Positions 43,719-52,161 of a stretch of 64,000 nt of DNA are shown here, piece by piece; positions within the stretch are counted from its first letter, which is position 1, and every line of letters begins with the position of its first letter. The DNA is from Mycolicibacterium crocinum (GTDB taxonomy: Bacteria > Actinomycetota > Actinomycetes > Mycobacteriales > Mycobacteriaceae). The translations under genes and the position numbers were made by a program. The stretch spans positions 372,001 to 436,000 of the forward strand of contig NZ_CP092362.2 of assembly GCF_022370635.2 (NCBI RefSeq). The letters are read 5' to 3'. The notes beneath the pieces are model-generated. The model was given only the letters and a program-made list of their open reading frames with translations. It ran no database searches and was not told where the DNA came from.

Positions 43719-44918
43719 TCACCGCTGCGGCGGCGGAGGCTCCAGATCGGGTCTGGCCGCGGGCAGCTTCTCGGTTTGTGCTTCGGCGGCGGGCATCGGG
43801 CCCGTCTCGTCCTTGCCGAAGAATCCGTGGTCGGCGGTGTCCAGGCCCGGATCGATCAACGCGGACTCAGCCCGCAGACTGAACGTGCCGAGCAGCGCGC
43901 CACCGACGAGAGCCACCAGGCCGGCTGCGGTGAAGCTGATCGGCAGCACCCGCGACCACAGGCCCACGCGGTCGCGCTCGTCACGGGCGGAGGCCACCCG
44001 GGATTCGATGGTCTGCTCGTTGGAGGTGACCTTGTAGTCGGCCAGTTCCATCTCCGGCTTCAGCGGGTCACGGGCGTAGTAGTGGTTGGCGTGCTCGGTG
44101 GACTTGACGATGACGCCAGTCACCGGGTCCACCCAGAACGTGCGCTGCGCGGCGTAGTAGCGGGTCATCGTGACCGGCTCCTCCGGCGGCCCGGGTAGGC
44201 CCCACTGGGAGGCGCGCGCGGTCACCTCGCCGTCCTCGTTCTTGTCGTAGAGCGAGGCGTATTTGATCGGGTCGACCAGCTTGCCGTCGGCGTCGTAGCC
44301 GACGTTCTGGGTGAACCGGTAGGTCGTCAGCCCGTTGACGTCCTCTTGCCCGTCGTAGTTGGCGTCGAACGCCTTCTGCGCGATCGGGTCGAAGTAGGGA
44401 TACGTCTTCTTCTCGGTGTCGAACGGGAAGCGGTAGGCCAGGCCCTCGTGCGGCAGGGCGATGTTGGTCGGCGGTTTGTTGTCCTCGATGGTTCGCGGCT
44501 TCTGCACCGAGCCGCCCGGGTGGGTGTCGTCGGATACCGCCAGTGCGGTGCTGCGGTTGACGGTCACCGTGTCGACCATGGCGAGCAGCAGCCCGTTGTC
44601 CTGTTGCTTGTCGCTGCGCCGCACGCTGGTGCCGACCTGCATCGTCACCACGTCGGCGTTGGCCGGCGACTCGACGGTGATCTGCTGCTGTGACACCAGG
44701 GGCACGTTCTTGTCGATCACGAACTTCTCGCCGGCCAGCGACGACGGATCCAGCGCGCTGCCGGTGCCGTCACTGACGAGCGTCTCGTCGATGTCGAGCG
44801 GGATCTTCTTGATCTTGCCGGAGGTGTAAGTCGTCAACAGCAACGCGGCGATCAGGAGGGCGGCTCCGAGCCCGATGATGCCGAATGCCGCGATACGCAC
44901 CATGCCTGCGCGATTCAC
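43719..44918 (-). CDS. pgfA: DUF3068 periplasmic protein PgfA-like
   Basis: The 399-residue protein has an N-terminal membrane helix (GIIGLGAALLIAALLLTTYT), a large extracytoplasmic beta-rich domain (about 35-335) and a C-terminal helix (PISFTAAGLVALVGGALLGT) before a proline-rich cytoplasmic tail. This is the DUF3068 layout. The M. smegmatis homologue PgfA was described as binding trehalose monomycolate, working with MmpL3 and controlling polar growth (from memory). GTG 44918 has GAGGAGG about 11 bases upstream. It opens the operon of pgfA, Rv0226c-like, SRPBCC and tetR. Confidence 0.87.
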   Translation of the reverse strand: MNRAGMVRIAAFGIIGLGAALLIAALLLTTYTSGKIKKIPLDIDETLVSDGTGSALDPSSLAGEKFVIDKNVPLVSQQQITVESPANADVVTMQVGTSVRRSDKQQDNGLLLAMVDTVTVNRSTALAVSDDTHPGGSVQKPRTIEDNKPPTNIALPHEGLAYRFPFDTEKKTYPYFDPIAQKAFDANYDGQEDVNGLTTYRFTQNVGYDADGKLVDPIKYASLYDKNEDGEVTARASQWGLPGPPEEPVTMTRYYAAQRTFWVDPVTGVIVKSTEHANHYYARDPLKPEMELADYKVTSNEQTIESRVASARDERDRVGLWSRVLPISFTAAGLVALVGGALLGTFSLRAESALIDPGLDTADHGFFGKDETGPMPAAEAQTEKLPAARPDLEPPPPQR

Positions 44919-45090
44919 GCTGCCGTGGCCTCCTCATTCGCGATCATGCCGTGTCCCGCCTGACGGCGAAGCAAACCGAAGTCTGACCCTAACAGTCCAG
45001 CCCGAGGCGTCGGCTCATTAGGAGGTCACCACCGCAGGCCAGGTGTACCCACTTTCGCGGGCCAGCTGACTTCGGCGCACACTGGCAGCC

Positions 45091-46269
45091 ATGGCACGTG
45101 AAGCGGAGCAGGTCGGGGGCACCCGTGGCTTCCTGCCCGCTGTCGAGGGGATGCGCGCCTGCGCGGCCATGGGCGTGGTGCTCACCCACGTGGCCTTCCA
45201 GACCGGCACCACGGGTGCGGTGATCGGACGCCTGCTGCACCGCTTCGACCTGGCTGTCGCGGTGTTCTTCGCGCTGTCCGGCTTCCTGCTGTGGCGTGGG
45301 CACGCCGCCGCGGCCCGGGACCTGCGCAAGCGGCCGCCCACCGGGCACTACCTGCGCTCGCGGCTGGTGCGCATCATGCCCGGGTACGTGGTGGCGGTCG
45401 TCGTCATCCTGACGCTGCTGCCGGAGGCCAACCACGCCAGCTGGACGGTGTGGTGGGCCAACCTGACGCTGACCCAGGTCTACGTTCCGCTCACGCTGAC
45501 CGCAGGGCTGACCCAGATGTGGAGTCTGTCGGTCGAGGTGAGCTTCTACCTCGCGCTGCCGATCCTGGCGTTCCTGGCCCGCCGGTTGCCGGTGCGCGCG
45601 CGGGTCCCGGTGATCGCGGCCGTGGCGGTGGCCAGCCTCGGCTGGGGTCTGCTGCCGATCCACACCGCCCAAGGCGTCAACTTCCTGAACTGGCCGCCGG
45701 CTTACGCCTCCTGGTTCGCGGCGGGCATGCTGCTGGCCGAGTGGACGGTCAGTCCGCTGGGGTGGGCGCACAAGCTGGCCCGAAACCGCCTGGCCATCTT
45801 CGGCATCGCGCTGGTGGCCTATCTGATCTCGGCCTCACCGCTGGCCGGCCCGAAGGATCTGGTCCCGGCGACGCTGGGACAGTTCGTGATTCGTACGTCG
45901 ATGGGAGCCATCGTGGCCGGCGCCTTGCTGGCGCCGCTGGTGCTCGACCGGCCGGACACCCCGCACCCGATTCTCGGCAGCCGGTTCATGGTCACCCTGG
46001 GCCGGTGGTCCTACGGGCTGTTCGTCTGGCACCTGGCCGCGCTGGTGATGGTGTTCCCGATGGTCGGCCGGTTCATGTTCAACGGCAACCTGATCGTGAC
46101 GCTGGTGCTGACGCTGATATTGGGCTTCGCGATGGCGGCGGTCAGCTACGCCCTGATCGAGTCGCCATGCCGGAATGCCTTGCGGCGCTGGGAGTATCGC
46201 AAGAAGGCGCCGGTGCCGCCGCTGGACAGCTCGGTCAGCGACGCACCTGAGCCGGTGATCGCGCGCTGA
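45091..46269 (+). CDS. tmaT: Acyltransferase-3 membrane protein TmaT-like
   Basis: This 392-residue protein has ten or so membrane helices of the acyltransferase-3 fold, with the conserved histidine in VVLTHVAFQTG near residue 35, LSGFLLWRG, and MWSLSVEVSFYLALPIL. The corynebacterial enzyme TmaT O-acetylates trehalose monomycolate so that MmpL transporters can export it (from memory), and Rv0228 is the M. tuberculosis homologue. Divergent from pgfA across 172 bp, so the two parts of the transport system share a regulatory region. No SGNH domain is attached. Confidence 0.88.
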   Translation: MAREAEQVGGTRGFLPAVEGMRACAAMGVVLTHVAFQTGTTGAVIGRLLHRFDLAVAVFFALSGFLLWRGHAAAARDLRKRPPTGHYLRSRLVRIMPGYVVAVVVILTLLPEANHASWTVWWANLTLTQVYVPLTLTAGLTQMWSLSVEVSFYLALPILAFLARRLPVRARVPVIAAVAVASLGWGLLPIHTAQGVNFLNWPPAYASWFAAGMLLAEWTVSPLGWAHKLARNRLAIFGIALVAYLISASPLAGPKDLVPATLGQFVIRTSMGAIVAGALLAPLVLDRPDTPHPILGSRFMVTLGRWSYGLFVWHLAALVMVFPMVGRFMFNGNLIVTLVLTLILGFAMAAVSYALIESPCRNALRRWEYRKKAPVPPLDSSVSDAPEPVIAR

Positions 46270-46280
46270 CTCGGCCGGCC

Positions 46281-46649
46281 TCAGCCCACCGTCTCGTCTT
46301 GGGTTCCCTCCCCGGACTGCGGTGACGACTCGGTGGCGGGGACCGACGCGAAATGCTCGGACAAACCCGTCACCTGCAGGATGCGGTCGAGCTGTTCGGG
46401 CCGATTGTCGAGGTGCAGACGCACTCGGCGCTCGGCGGTCTGTCGGTCTATGAGGATCAGCACCGACAGGCCCGCTGAGTCGCAGAAGTCGAGGTTGCCC
46501 AGATCCAGGTGAAGGTGCCGCAGCTGGTCGTGCTGGGCAATCACCTCGGAGGCGTTGTCGAGAAGCTCCGGCGCCGTGACGAAATCCAGATTTCCGCTGA
46601 TTCGCAGCCGTGCCGAATGCGGGGTGTCGAGGGTCAATGTGAGTTTCAT
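46281..46649 (-). CDS. STAS-domain anti-sigma factor antagonist
   Basis: This 122-residue protein is a single STAS domain: LRISGNLDFVTAPELLDNA, then LDLGNLDFCDSAGLSVLI. The serine in DSAG is the one phosphorylated by the anti-sigma kinase in SpoIIAA/RsbV proteins. In its dephosphorylated form it would capture an anti-sigma factor and free a sigma factor. Last gene of the operon with the cobalamin-binding protein (ATGA overlap) and the SpoIIE phosphatase. No kinase gene is adjacent. Confidence 0.88.
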   Translation of the reverse strand: MKLTLTLDTPHSARLRISGNLDFVTAPELLDNASEVIAQHDQLRHLHLDLGNLDFCDSAGLSVLILIDRQTAERRVRLHLDNRPEQLDRILQVTGLSEHFASVPATESSPQSGEGTQDETVG

Positions 46650-47716
46650 GGCATCTGAGTGGGGTCGGTGGCCTTGGCGGCCAGGGCGATTCGGGCAGTG
46701 CGCAGAATACGTTGCGCGCGAGGGAAATCCGGAAGTTGGGCCAGCAACACGTCGAGTGCGGGCGGCAGTGCGGCGGGCGGCACACCGCGTGCGGACAGCA
46801 CGTCGGAGGTCCAGCTGATGAACCCGCTGAACAGATCGTCGTCGTCGGTGTAGAGCGCGGCGCCGAGGAAGTCGACGATGTATCCGATGTCCTCGGTGGT
46901 GTGCCGGCGCTGCGCGTCGGTGTAGGTCTGCATATCGGGCAGCCGGCGTTCCAGTTCACCGACGGTGGCGTGCACGAGCTGCGGAGCCATGCCGGAGATC
47001 ATCGTGTATTCCTGATCCGTCAGATGCGGGAGGTCGGTCAGCAGATGCGCACCGCCTGCCACGGGCACCCGCGATAGGCCGTGCGCCAACGTTTCTGCTG
47101 CGGCGCGGGCGTCGGGCGCCCACGCGTCGGCACCTAGCTGACGGCCGTAGCGGCCGTCCGGCCCGAAGGCGGCGCCGCCGACGATGACCGGGACACCCGC
47201 GGCCTGGCATGCGGTGATCGCGACGTGGGCCACCGGCAGCCGGCTGGGAATCGAGCAGGACAGCGCGACCGCATCGGGGCCGTGCCGGTGCACGTGCGCG
47301 ACGAGGTGCGGGGTGGGGACCTGCGCGCCCAGGAAGTCCACCTGCCAGCCCCGGATCCGCAGTACCTCGGCGAGCAGCCGGGCGGGCAGGGCATGCCATT
47401 CGCCGTCGACGCAGGCGACCGTGACCCGCCCCGTCGTCGCCGCACTGCGCGACGACGGGTGATGAGCCAGCGCGCCGATCACCCGGTCGTTGATCGCCGT
47501 CGCGCAGTGTTCCTCGGTGACGGTGATCCGGTTGGCCGCCCACTCGGTACCGACCCGAAACTGGACCGGCGCGACGACGTCGAGCAGCACGTCCTCGGCC
47601 GGCATGCCGGCATCGAGCGCGGCGAAAATCACAGCGGCAGCGGCATATTCGTCGCCGGCGAGCACCGCTTCCCAAAGCTGGTCCCGGACGTCGACCTCGG
47701 TGTCGATTCCCGTCAT
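46646..47716 (-). CDS. Cobalamin-binding sensor-like protein of a partner-switching operon
   Basis: The 356-residue protein has three parts. Residues 1-90 are a helical cobalamin cap domain with VGTEWAANRITVTEEHCAT. Residues about 95-215 are a B12-binding Rossmann domain: VACVDGEWHALPARLLAEVL stands where DxHxxG normally is and keeps a histidine, followed by WQVDFLGAQVPTPHLVAHV and VPVIVGGAAFG. Residues 235-350 are helical (DIGYIVDFLGAALYTDDDD, WTSDVLSARGVPP) and recall the RsbR-type N-terminal domain. There is no catalytic domain, so it is probably a light- or B12-state sensor that modulates the STAS protein. ATG 47716 overlaps the phosphatase stop. Confidence 0.82.
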   Translation of the reverse strand: MTGIDTEVDVRDQLWEAVLAGDEYAAAAVIFAALDAGMPAEDVLLDVVAPVQFRVGTEWAANRITVTEEHCATAINDRVIGALAHHPSSRSAATTGRVTVACVDGEWHALPARLLAEVLRIRGWQVDFLGAQVPTPHLVAHVHRHGPDAVALSCSIPSRLPVAHVAITACQAAGVPVIVGGAAFGPDGRYGRQLGADAWAPDARAAAETLAHGLSRVPVAGGAHLLTDLPHLTDQEYTMISGMAPQLVHATVGELERRLPDMQTYTDAQRRHTTEDIGYIVDFLGAALYTDDDDLFSGFISWTSDVLSARGVPPAALPPALDVLLAQLPDFPRAQRILRTARIALAAKATDPTQMP

Positions 47717-49371
47717 GCGGTGTACCGGCCCGCGGTGTGGCCGTCGACGGCCGACAGGTGGTTGCGCCGCGGAGCGGTGATCGCGACGGCGGCGATGTCG
47801 TCGTGTGGACGACGGTCCACCCACTGCGAGGTGAGCATCATGATGCGCTCGACGACCGCTTCGGCGGGCAACCCGGAGCACTGGCTGAACGCCGACGCCA
47901 ACCGCTCTTCACCGAACAGATCCGTGCCCAGTGGGCCGCCGCGCGCTTCGGTGATGCCGTCGGTGTAGAGCAGGCAGGTTTCGCCGGGCGCCAGCCAGGT
48001 GTCGAAGGTGCGGGCCCGGAACGTCGGTAGCGCGCCGACCAGCATGCCGCGGGTGTCCGCGGTTTCGATGCTCCCGTCGGCGCGGGCGATGAGCGGCGCG
48101 GGATGGCCGGCGCACGTCAGACGCAGCCGCAGTTGGCCGTCCCGGTGCGTGATCGACGCCAGCACCAGCGTGGCGAACCGGCTGTTGTCCGGTGAGAGCA
48201 GCGCGTTGTTGAGCAGCTTGAGGACGTCCTCATGATGCTCGGCCAGCGGCGCGAGCGCTTGGAGCGTGTTACGGATCTTGCCGGTCAGCACCGCCGCCTC
48301 CAGGCCCTTCCCGCAGACGTCGCCCAGTACCACCAGCGTTTCTTCGTCCGGTGTCGCGGCGGGGTGGACATCGTAGAAGTCGCCGCCGATGAGCTCGTGA
48401 TCTTCGGATGCGCGGTACCGTCCGGCCAGCTCGAAGCCGTGCATGCGGTGCAGTTGCGGCGGAAGCAGTTCGCGCAGCAGCGTGGTCGTGATCGCTGATT
48501 GTTGGGCGTAGAGGCGAGCCGAGGACAGTGCCGCCCCGGCGCGGGCCGCGAACAGTCGGGCCAGCAGTTCCTCGCCCTCGCTGAACGCACAGTGGGTGCT
48601 GCGCCGCAGCAGAACAAGCACCCCGGCGGGGATGCCGTGACCGGGCAGGGGGGTGATGACCACCGATCCCACCGAGCCGGCGAATCCCTCGGGAATGAGC
48701 CAGTCCGGCACCGTCGACGGGTCGATCCAGCGGGAGGGGACCGGCGGGAATCCGCGCAGGGCCTCGCTGAGCCCGGCGACCTCGGCCGGATCCGCGGCGA
48801 TGTCGCGTTGCTGGACCGCTCCGTCCGGCCCGGCGCCGAACACCGGCAAGACCAGACCGGTGTGCGGGCCGACGACGACGGCGGCGTCGGCGAGGTGACG
48901 GGCCGCCATCCGGGCGGTGGCTTCCATGCAGCGGTCCACGTTCAATGACACGGTCAGCACCGCCGACGCCTCGTCGAGGAACGCCGCGTGCTTGCGTTCG
49001 CGCTCCAACGCATCCTCGGCCAGCTGGAGCGATCGATCCGCGTCGCTCAGGAACCACCAGGCGATGTCGCCACCCGGCAACAAAGTCGGGTGCGCCGAGA
49101 GCTCGCGGTCGTCAGCAGCGCCGGGGGCGTTGCCCCCGGCCGGCTCTTGATCGGTAGCCAGGGCGCTCTGCTGACGGCAGGCGGACGCCAGCCAGGCGGG
49201 GGCGTTGCCCTCGACCGCGGCTCCCGGCGACAGTGCCGGGAACAGTGCGCGAGCCGCCGAGCTCATCGCGCTGACAACACCTGATGTGTCGACGATCAGC
49301 ACGGGATGCGGCACGGCATCCCATGGATTGGCGACTGACGTGCCGATGCCGGGCGAGGTCATGTGATCCAT
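47713..49371 (-). CDS. SpoIIE/RsbU-type PP2C phosphatase with PAS and GAF regions
   Basis: This 552-residue protein begins with a PAS-like segment (WDAVPHPVLIVDTSGVVSAM, about 15-110) and a GAF region (about 140-310, with VVITPLPGHGIPAGVLVLLR). The C-terminal SpoIIE phosphatase domain follows: LIGGDFYDV, VLGDVCGKGLEAAVLTGKI, LYTDGITEAR and PHDDIAAVAI with the metal-binding aspartates. It would dephosphorylate the STAS protein encoded two genes downstream and so turn on a sigma factor. ATG 49371 has GGAGG 5 bases upstream. Divergent from the glycosyltransferase operon. Confidence 0.9.
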   Translation of the reverse strand: MDHMTSPGIGTSVANPWDAVPHPVLIVDTSGVVSAMSSAARALFPALSPGAAVEGNAPAWLASACRQQSALATDQEPAGGNAPGAADDRELSAHPTLLPGGDIAWWFLSDADRSLQLAEDALERERKHAAFLDEASAVLTVSLNVDRCMEATARMAARHLADAAVVVGPHTGLVLPVFGAGPDGAVQQRDIAADPAEVAGLSEALRGFPPVPSRWIDPSTVPDWLIPEGFAGSVGSVVITPLPGHGIPAGVLVLLRRSTHCAFSEGEELLARLFAARAGAALSSARLYAQQSAITTTLLRELLPPQLHRMHGFELAGRYRASEDHELIGGDFYDVHPAATPDEETLVVLGDVCGKGLEAAVLTGKIRNTLQALAPLAEHHEDVLKLLNNALLSPDNSRFATLVLASITHRDGQLRLRLTCAGHPAPLIARADGSIETADTRGMLVGALPTFRARTFDTWLAPGETCLLYTDGITEARGGPLGTDLFGEERLASAFSQCSGLPAEAVVERIMMLTSQWVDRRPHDDIAAVAITAPRRNHLSAVDGHTAGRYTA

Positions 49372-49616
49372 GCAGCCTCCGGCCAGGATTAGGGGTTGCT
49401 CCCTGCGCAGAAGTGGAGGCACGCCGCAACTTTTTTCGACGGCGCCGTGTCAGGGGCTACCGCAGACGGTAGCTGGCCAGAGCTGCGGATGGGCAAATCG
49501 GGGTCAGGACGTAAGAAATTTGACCACCCGCTGTCTCCTTGGTGCGGTGGGTCGGAAGCGGTTGTCCACTCCATGAGCGAAGATCTGTGCCGAAGATCGT
49601 TGCCGAAGGGATCGTC

Positions 49617-50939
49617 ATGACCGAACCATTGACCATCATGTTCTGGCCCGAATCGGCCTATGGTCCGACGAACCAGTGCATTGGCTTAGCCGCGATCCTG
49701 CAAAGCCGCGGCCATCGGATCGTGTTTGCCGCCGAGAGCTCCTGGGCGGGAAAACTGGCGGCACTGGGCTTCGTCGAGGAATTGGTCGATCTGGCTGAGC
49801 CGGCCGAAGGCGCGACCGACGATGATCCGGGCAAATTCTGGACGGACTTCATTGCCGAGACCGCCCCGGAGTTCCGCAAGCCGACCATCCAACAACTGGA
49901 AACCTTCATCCAGCCGACCTATCAGGCGCTGATCGACGGCGCGAAATACTGCGAGCCGCGGTTGCGGCAGATCGTGGCCCAGCATCAGCCCGACGTGATC
50001 GTCGAAGACAACGTTGTCCTCTTCCCGGCGTTGGCCAGCGCGGGTGCTCCGTTCGTGCGGATCGTGTCGTGCAGTCCGCTCGAAGTTCCGGGGGCGAATG
50101 TGCCGCCGCCGTTCTCCGGGCTGCCCAGTGCCGACCGGTCGCAGTGGGCCGCCTACCGAGCCGAGTTCGACCGCACCCACCGTGCGATGTGGTCGGATTT
50201 CAACGACTGGGTCCAGCAGCAGGGCGCCGCTGCGCTGCCCGATTTGGAATTCATGCCGCGTGACAACGCCGCCAATCTCTATGTCTATCCGGCGGAGGCC
50301 GACTACGTCGATGCCCGTCCGCTGGACGCCGGCTGGACACGCATGGACTCCAGCGTCCGGGAGACCGATGCGGAGTACGAGCTGCCTGCACCGCTCGCCG
50401 ACCGTCCCGAGTCCAGTGCGCTGATCTATCTGTCGCTGGGATCGTTGGGCGGCGCCGACGTCGAGCTCATGCAGCGACTGGTCGACGTGCTTGGCAGGAC
50501 CGAGCATCGGTACATCGTGAGCAAGGGTCCGCAGGCAGACCGGATCGCATTGGCCGACAACATGGTTGGCGAACAGATGTTGCCGCAGACCAAGATCATT
50601 CCGCAGGTCGACCTGGTGATCTCGCACGGCGGCAACAACACGGTCACCGAGACGCTGCACTTCGGCAAGCCGCTGATCGTCCTGCCGTTGTTCTGGGATC
50701 AGTACGAGAATGCCCAGCGTGTCCACGAACTCGGGTTCGGTGTTCGGCTCGATACCTACGCATTCCGCGATGAGGAGCTCATCGCGGCGGTGGACACGAT
50801 TCTCGCCGATTCCGAGCTCCGTGATCGGCTGACGGAGATCGGTGAGGCCATCCGGAGCCGAGATGGTCTGCGAGTCGGCGCCAACGTGATCGAACAGGTG
50901 GGCCTGCAACATCGAAACCGCGACAACGCGACGGCTTGA
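49617..50939 (+). CDS. UGT-like (GT1) glycosyltransferase
   Basis: The 440-residue GT-B enzyme has an N-terminal acceptor domain that starts TIMFWPESAYGPTNQCIGLA. Its C-terminal donor domain carries IPQVDLVISHGGNNTVTETL followed by GKPLIVLPLFWDQYENA (about 325-365), the signature of macrolide and sterol type UDP-sugar transferases. It would glycosylate a small acceptor. A kinase and a sugar isomerase follow with a 4-base gap and an 11-base overlap, so the donor may be an amino sugar made by them. AAGGGA is 6 bases upstream of ATG 49617. The 245-bp gap to the phosphatase holds both promoters, and I see no clear sigma motif in it. Confidence 0.87.
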   Translation: MTEPLTIMFWPESAYGPTNQCIGLAAILQSRGHRIVFAAESSWAGKLAALGFVEELVDLAEPAEGATDDDPGKFWTDFIAETAPEFRKPTIQQLETFIQPTYQALIDGAKYCEPRLRQIVAQHQPDVIVEDNVVLFPALASAGAPFVRIVSCSPLEVPGANVPPPFSGLPSADRSQWAAYRAEFDRTHRAMWSDFNDWVQQQGAAALPDLEFMPRDNAANLYVYPAEADYVDARPLDAGWTRMDSSVRETDAEYELPAPLADRPESSALIYLSLGSLGGADVELMQRLVDVLGRTEHRYIVSKGPQADRIALADNMVGEQMLPQTKIIPQVDLVISHGGNNTVTETLHFGKPLIVLPLFWDQYENAQRVHELGFGVRLDTYAFRDEELIAAVDTILADSELRDRLTEIGEAIRSRDGLRVGANVIEQVGLQHRNRDNATA

Positions 50940-50943
50940 CCCG

Positions 50944-52161
50944 GTGGTCCGCGAACTCGACTCATTGGATCTCGTTGCCGGTAAACGGCTTTCCGTCGTC
51001 CGCACCGATGACGGCTTGACCGCGCAGCCGCAAGTGCGTGAGCTCGACGGGTCGTGGCGACGTGCCCGGCCCGGTGACGGTGTTGCCGAGGCGCTGCTCG
51101 CGCTGCTGGCAGCGGCGCCGGAGTTGTCGACCGTCGGATCGTTCACTGTTCGTGCATGGTCGGCACCGGTCGCAACCGGCGAACGGGCAGTCGCTGTGGA
51201 CCAGACCAACGAATCGGTGATTGTGGGTGATGCGGCGGTGGTGAAGTGGGCCGCGCATCTTGCGGCCGGTCCCCATCCGGCACCGCGCCGACTCGAGATA
51301 TTGCGCGCCAACGGGTTTCGATTCATGCCGTGCCCCCTGGGGATGGTCACCTGGCGACCGAAGAACGGTGCCGAAACGCTTGTGGTCGGTGTCGACTCGT
51401 ACCTGCCGGGTGCCGTCGACGGATGGACGTGGGCGGTCGACCTGATTGCGGCAGCGGCGGGGACGCCCGATGCTTCCGACGGCGAGGTGGCTGCCGCCGC
51501 CAGTGCCGTCGGCGTCGTGATCGCCGAACTGCATGCCGCCTTGGCGGTCACCGTGAGCACCGCCTCGTCCGCGGATGCCGAGCGGTGGCGCGCGACGGCG
51601 TCGGCGACCCTGGAGGAGGCTCGGGCGCTGGGTGATCCGACCGTCGCCGACCTTCTGGAGCAGCGGCGCGATCTGATCGACGAGCTGCTGTCCGGTATCG
51701 GCGCAATGGCCGGCACACCGGTGATCGAGGGGCACGGTGATCTGCATGTCGGCCAGGTCCTCCACCATCGCGGTGGGTACGCGGTCATCGATTTCGACGG
51801 CAACCCCGTCCTGCCGGTCACTGAGCGGGCGTTGCCGATCCCCGCTGTGCTCGACGTCGCCGGGCTGGCGCAGTCACTGAGCCATGCGGCCATCGTTGCC
51901 CGTCGCCACCACCGGGTCGACGAGGCAGCGTTGCTCAGAGTCGAACGCACTGCCCGCGAGCACTTCACCCAGAGTTACGCCACACATCTGGCCGAGTTGG
52001 GACACGACGAGTTGTACGATCCGGCGTACCTGCGCGGATTCCGGTTGCAGCAGGTCTTGCGCGAAATCGTCTATGCGGCACATCATCTGCCCCGCTGGAT
52101 GTACGTGCCCGAGGCTGCCCTGCCCATGTTGCTCGACGAGGGAGCTGCCGGTGAACGCTGA
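50944..52161 (+). CDS. Maltokinase-fold sugar kinase, glucosamine-kinase-like
   Basis: The 405-residue protein has an N-terminal cap (1-100) and an aminoglycoside-phosphotransferase-like kinase domain. VDSYLPGAVDGWTWAVDL is near residues 148-165, EGHGDLHVGQVL is the catalytic loop with Asp near 264, and VIDFDGNP is the metal-binding loop. Maltokinases share the fold; the DGWTWA form, the shorter length and the adjacent SIS isomerase point to the actinobacterial glucosamine kinases described from Streptacidiphilus (recalled, not checked). It would make glucosamine 6-phosphate. GTG 50944 is 4 bases after the glycosyltransferase stop. Confidence 0.75.
   Translation: MVRELDSLDLVAGKRLSVVRTDDGLTAQPQVRELDGSWRRARPGDGVAEALLALLAAAPELSTVGSFTVRAWSAPVATGERAVAVDQTNESVIVGDAAVVKWAAHLAAGPHPAPRRLEILRANGFRFMPCPLGMVTWRPKNGAETLVVGVDSYLPGAVDGWTWAVDLIAAAAGTPDASDGEVAAAASAVGVVIAELHAALAVTVSTASSADAERWRATASATLEEARALGDPTVADLLEQRRDLIDELLSGIGAMAGTPVIEGHGDLHVGQVLHHRGGYAVIDFDGNPVLPVTERALPIPAVLDVAGLAQSLSHAAIVARRHHRVDEAALLRVERTAREHFTQSYATHLAELGHDELYDPAYLRGFRLQQVLREIVYAAHHLPRWMYVPEAALPMLLDEGAAGER

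Noticed and set aside
49372..49616. Search for a SigF/SigB-type promoter in front of the SpoIIE operon
   Set aside because: I could not find a convincing GGTTT-spacer-GGGTA pair on either strand.
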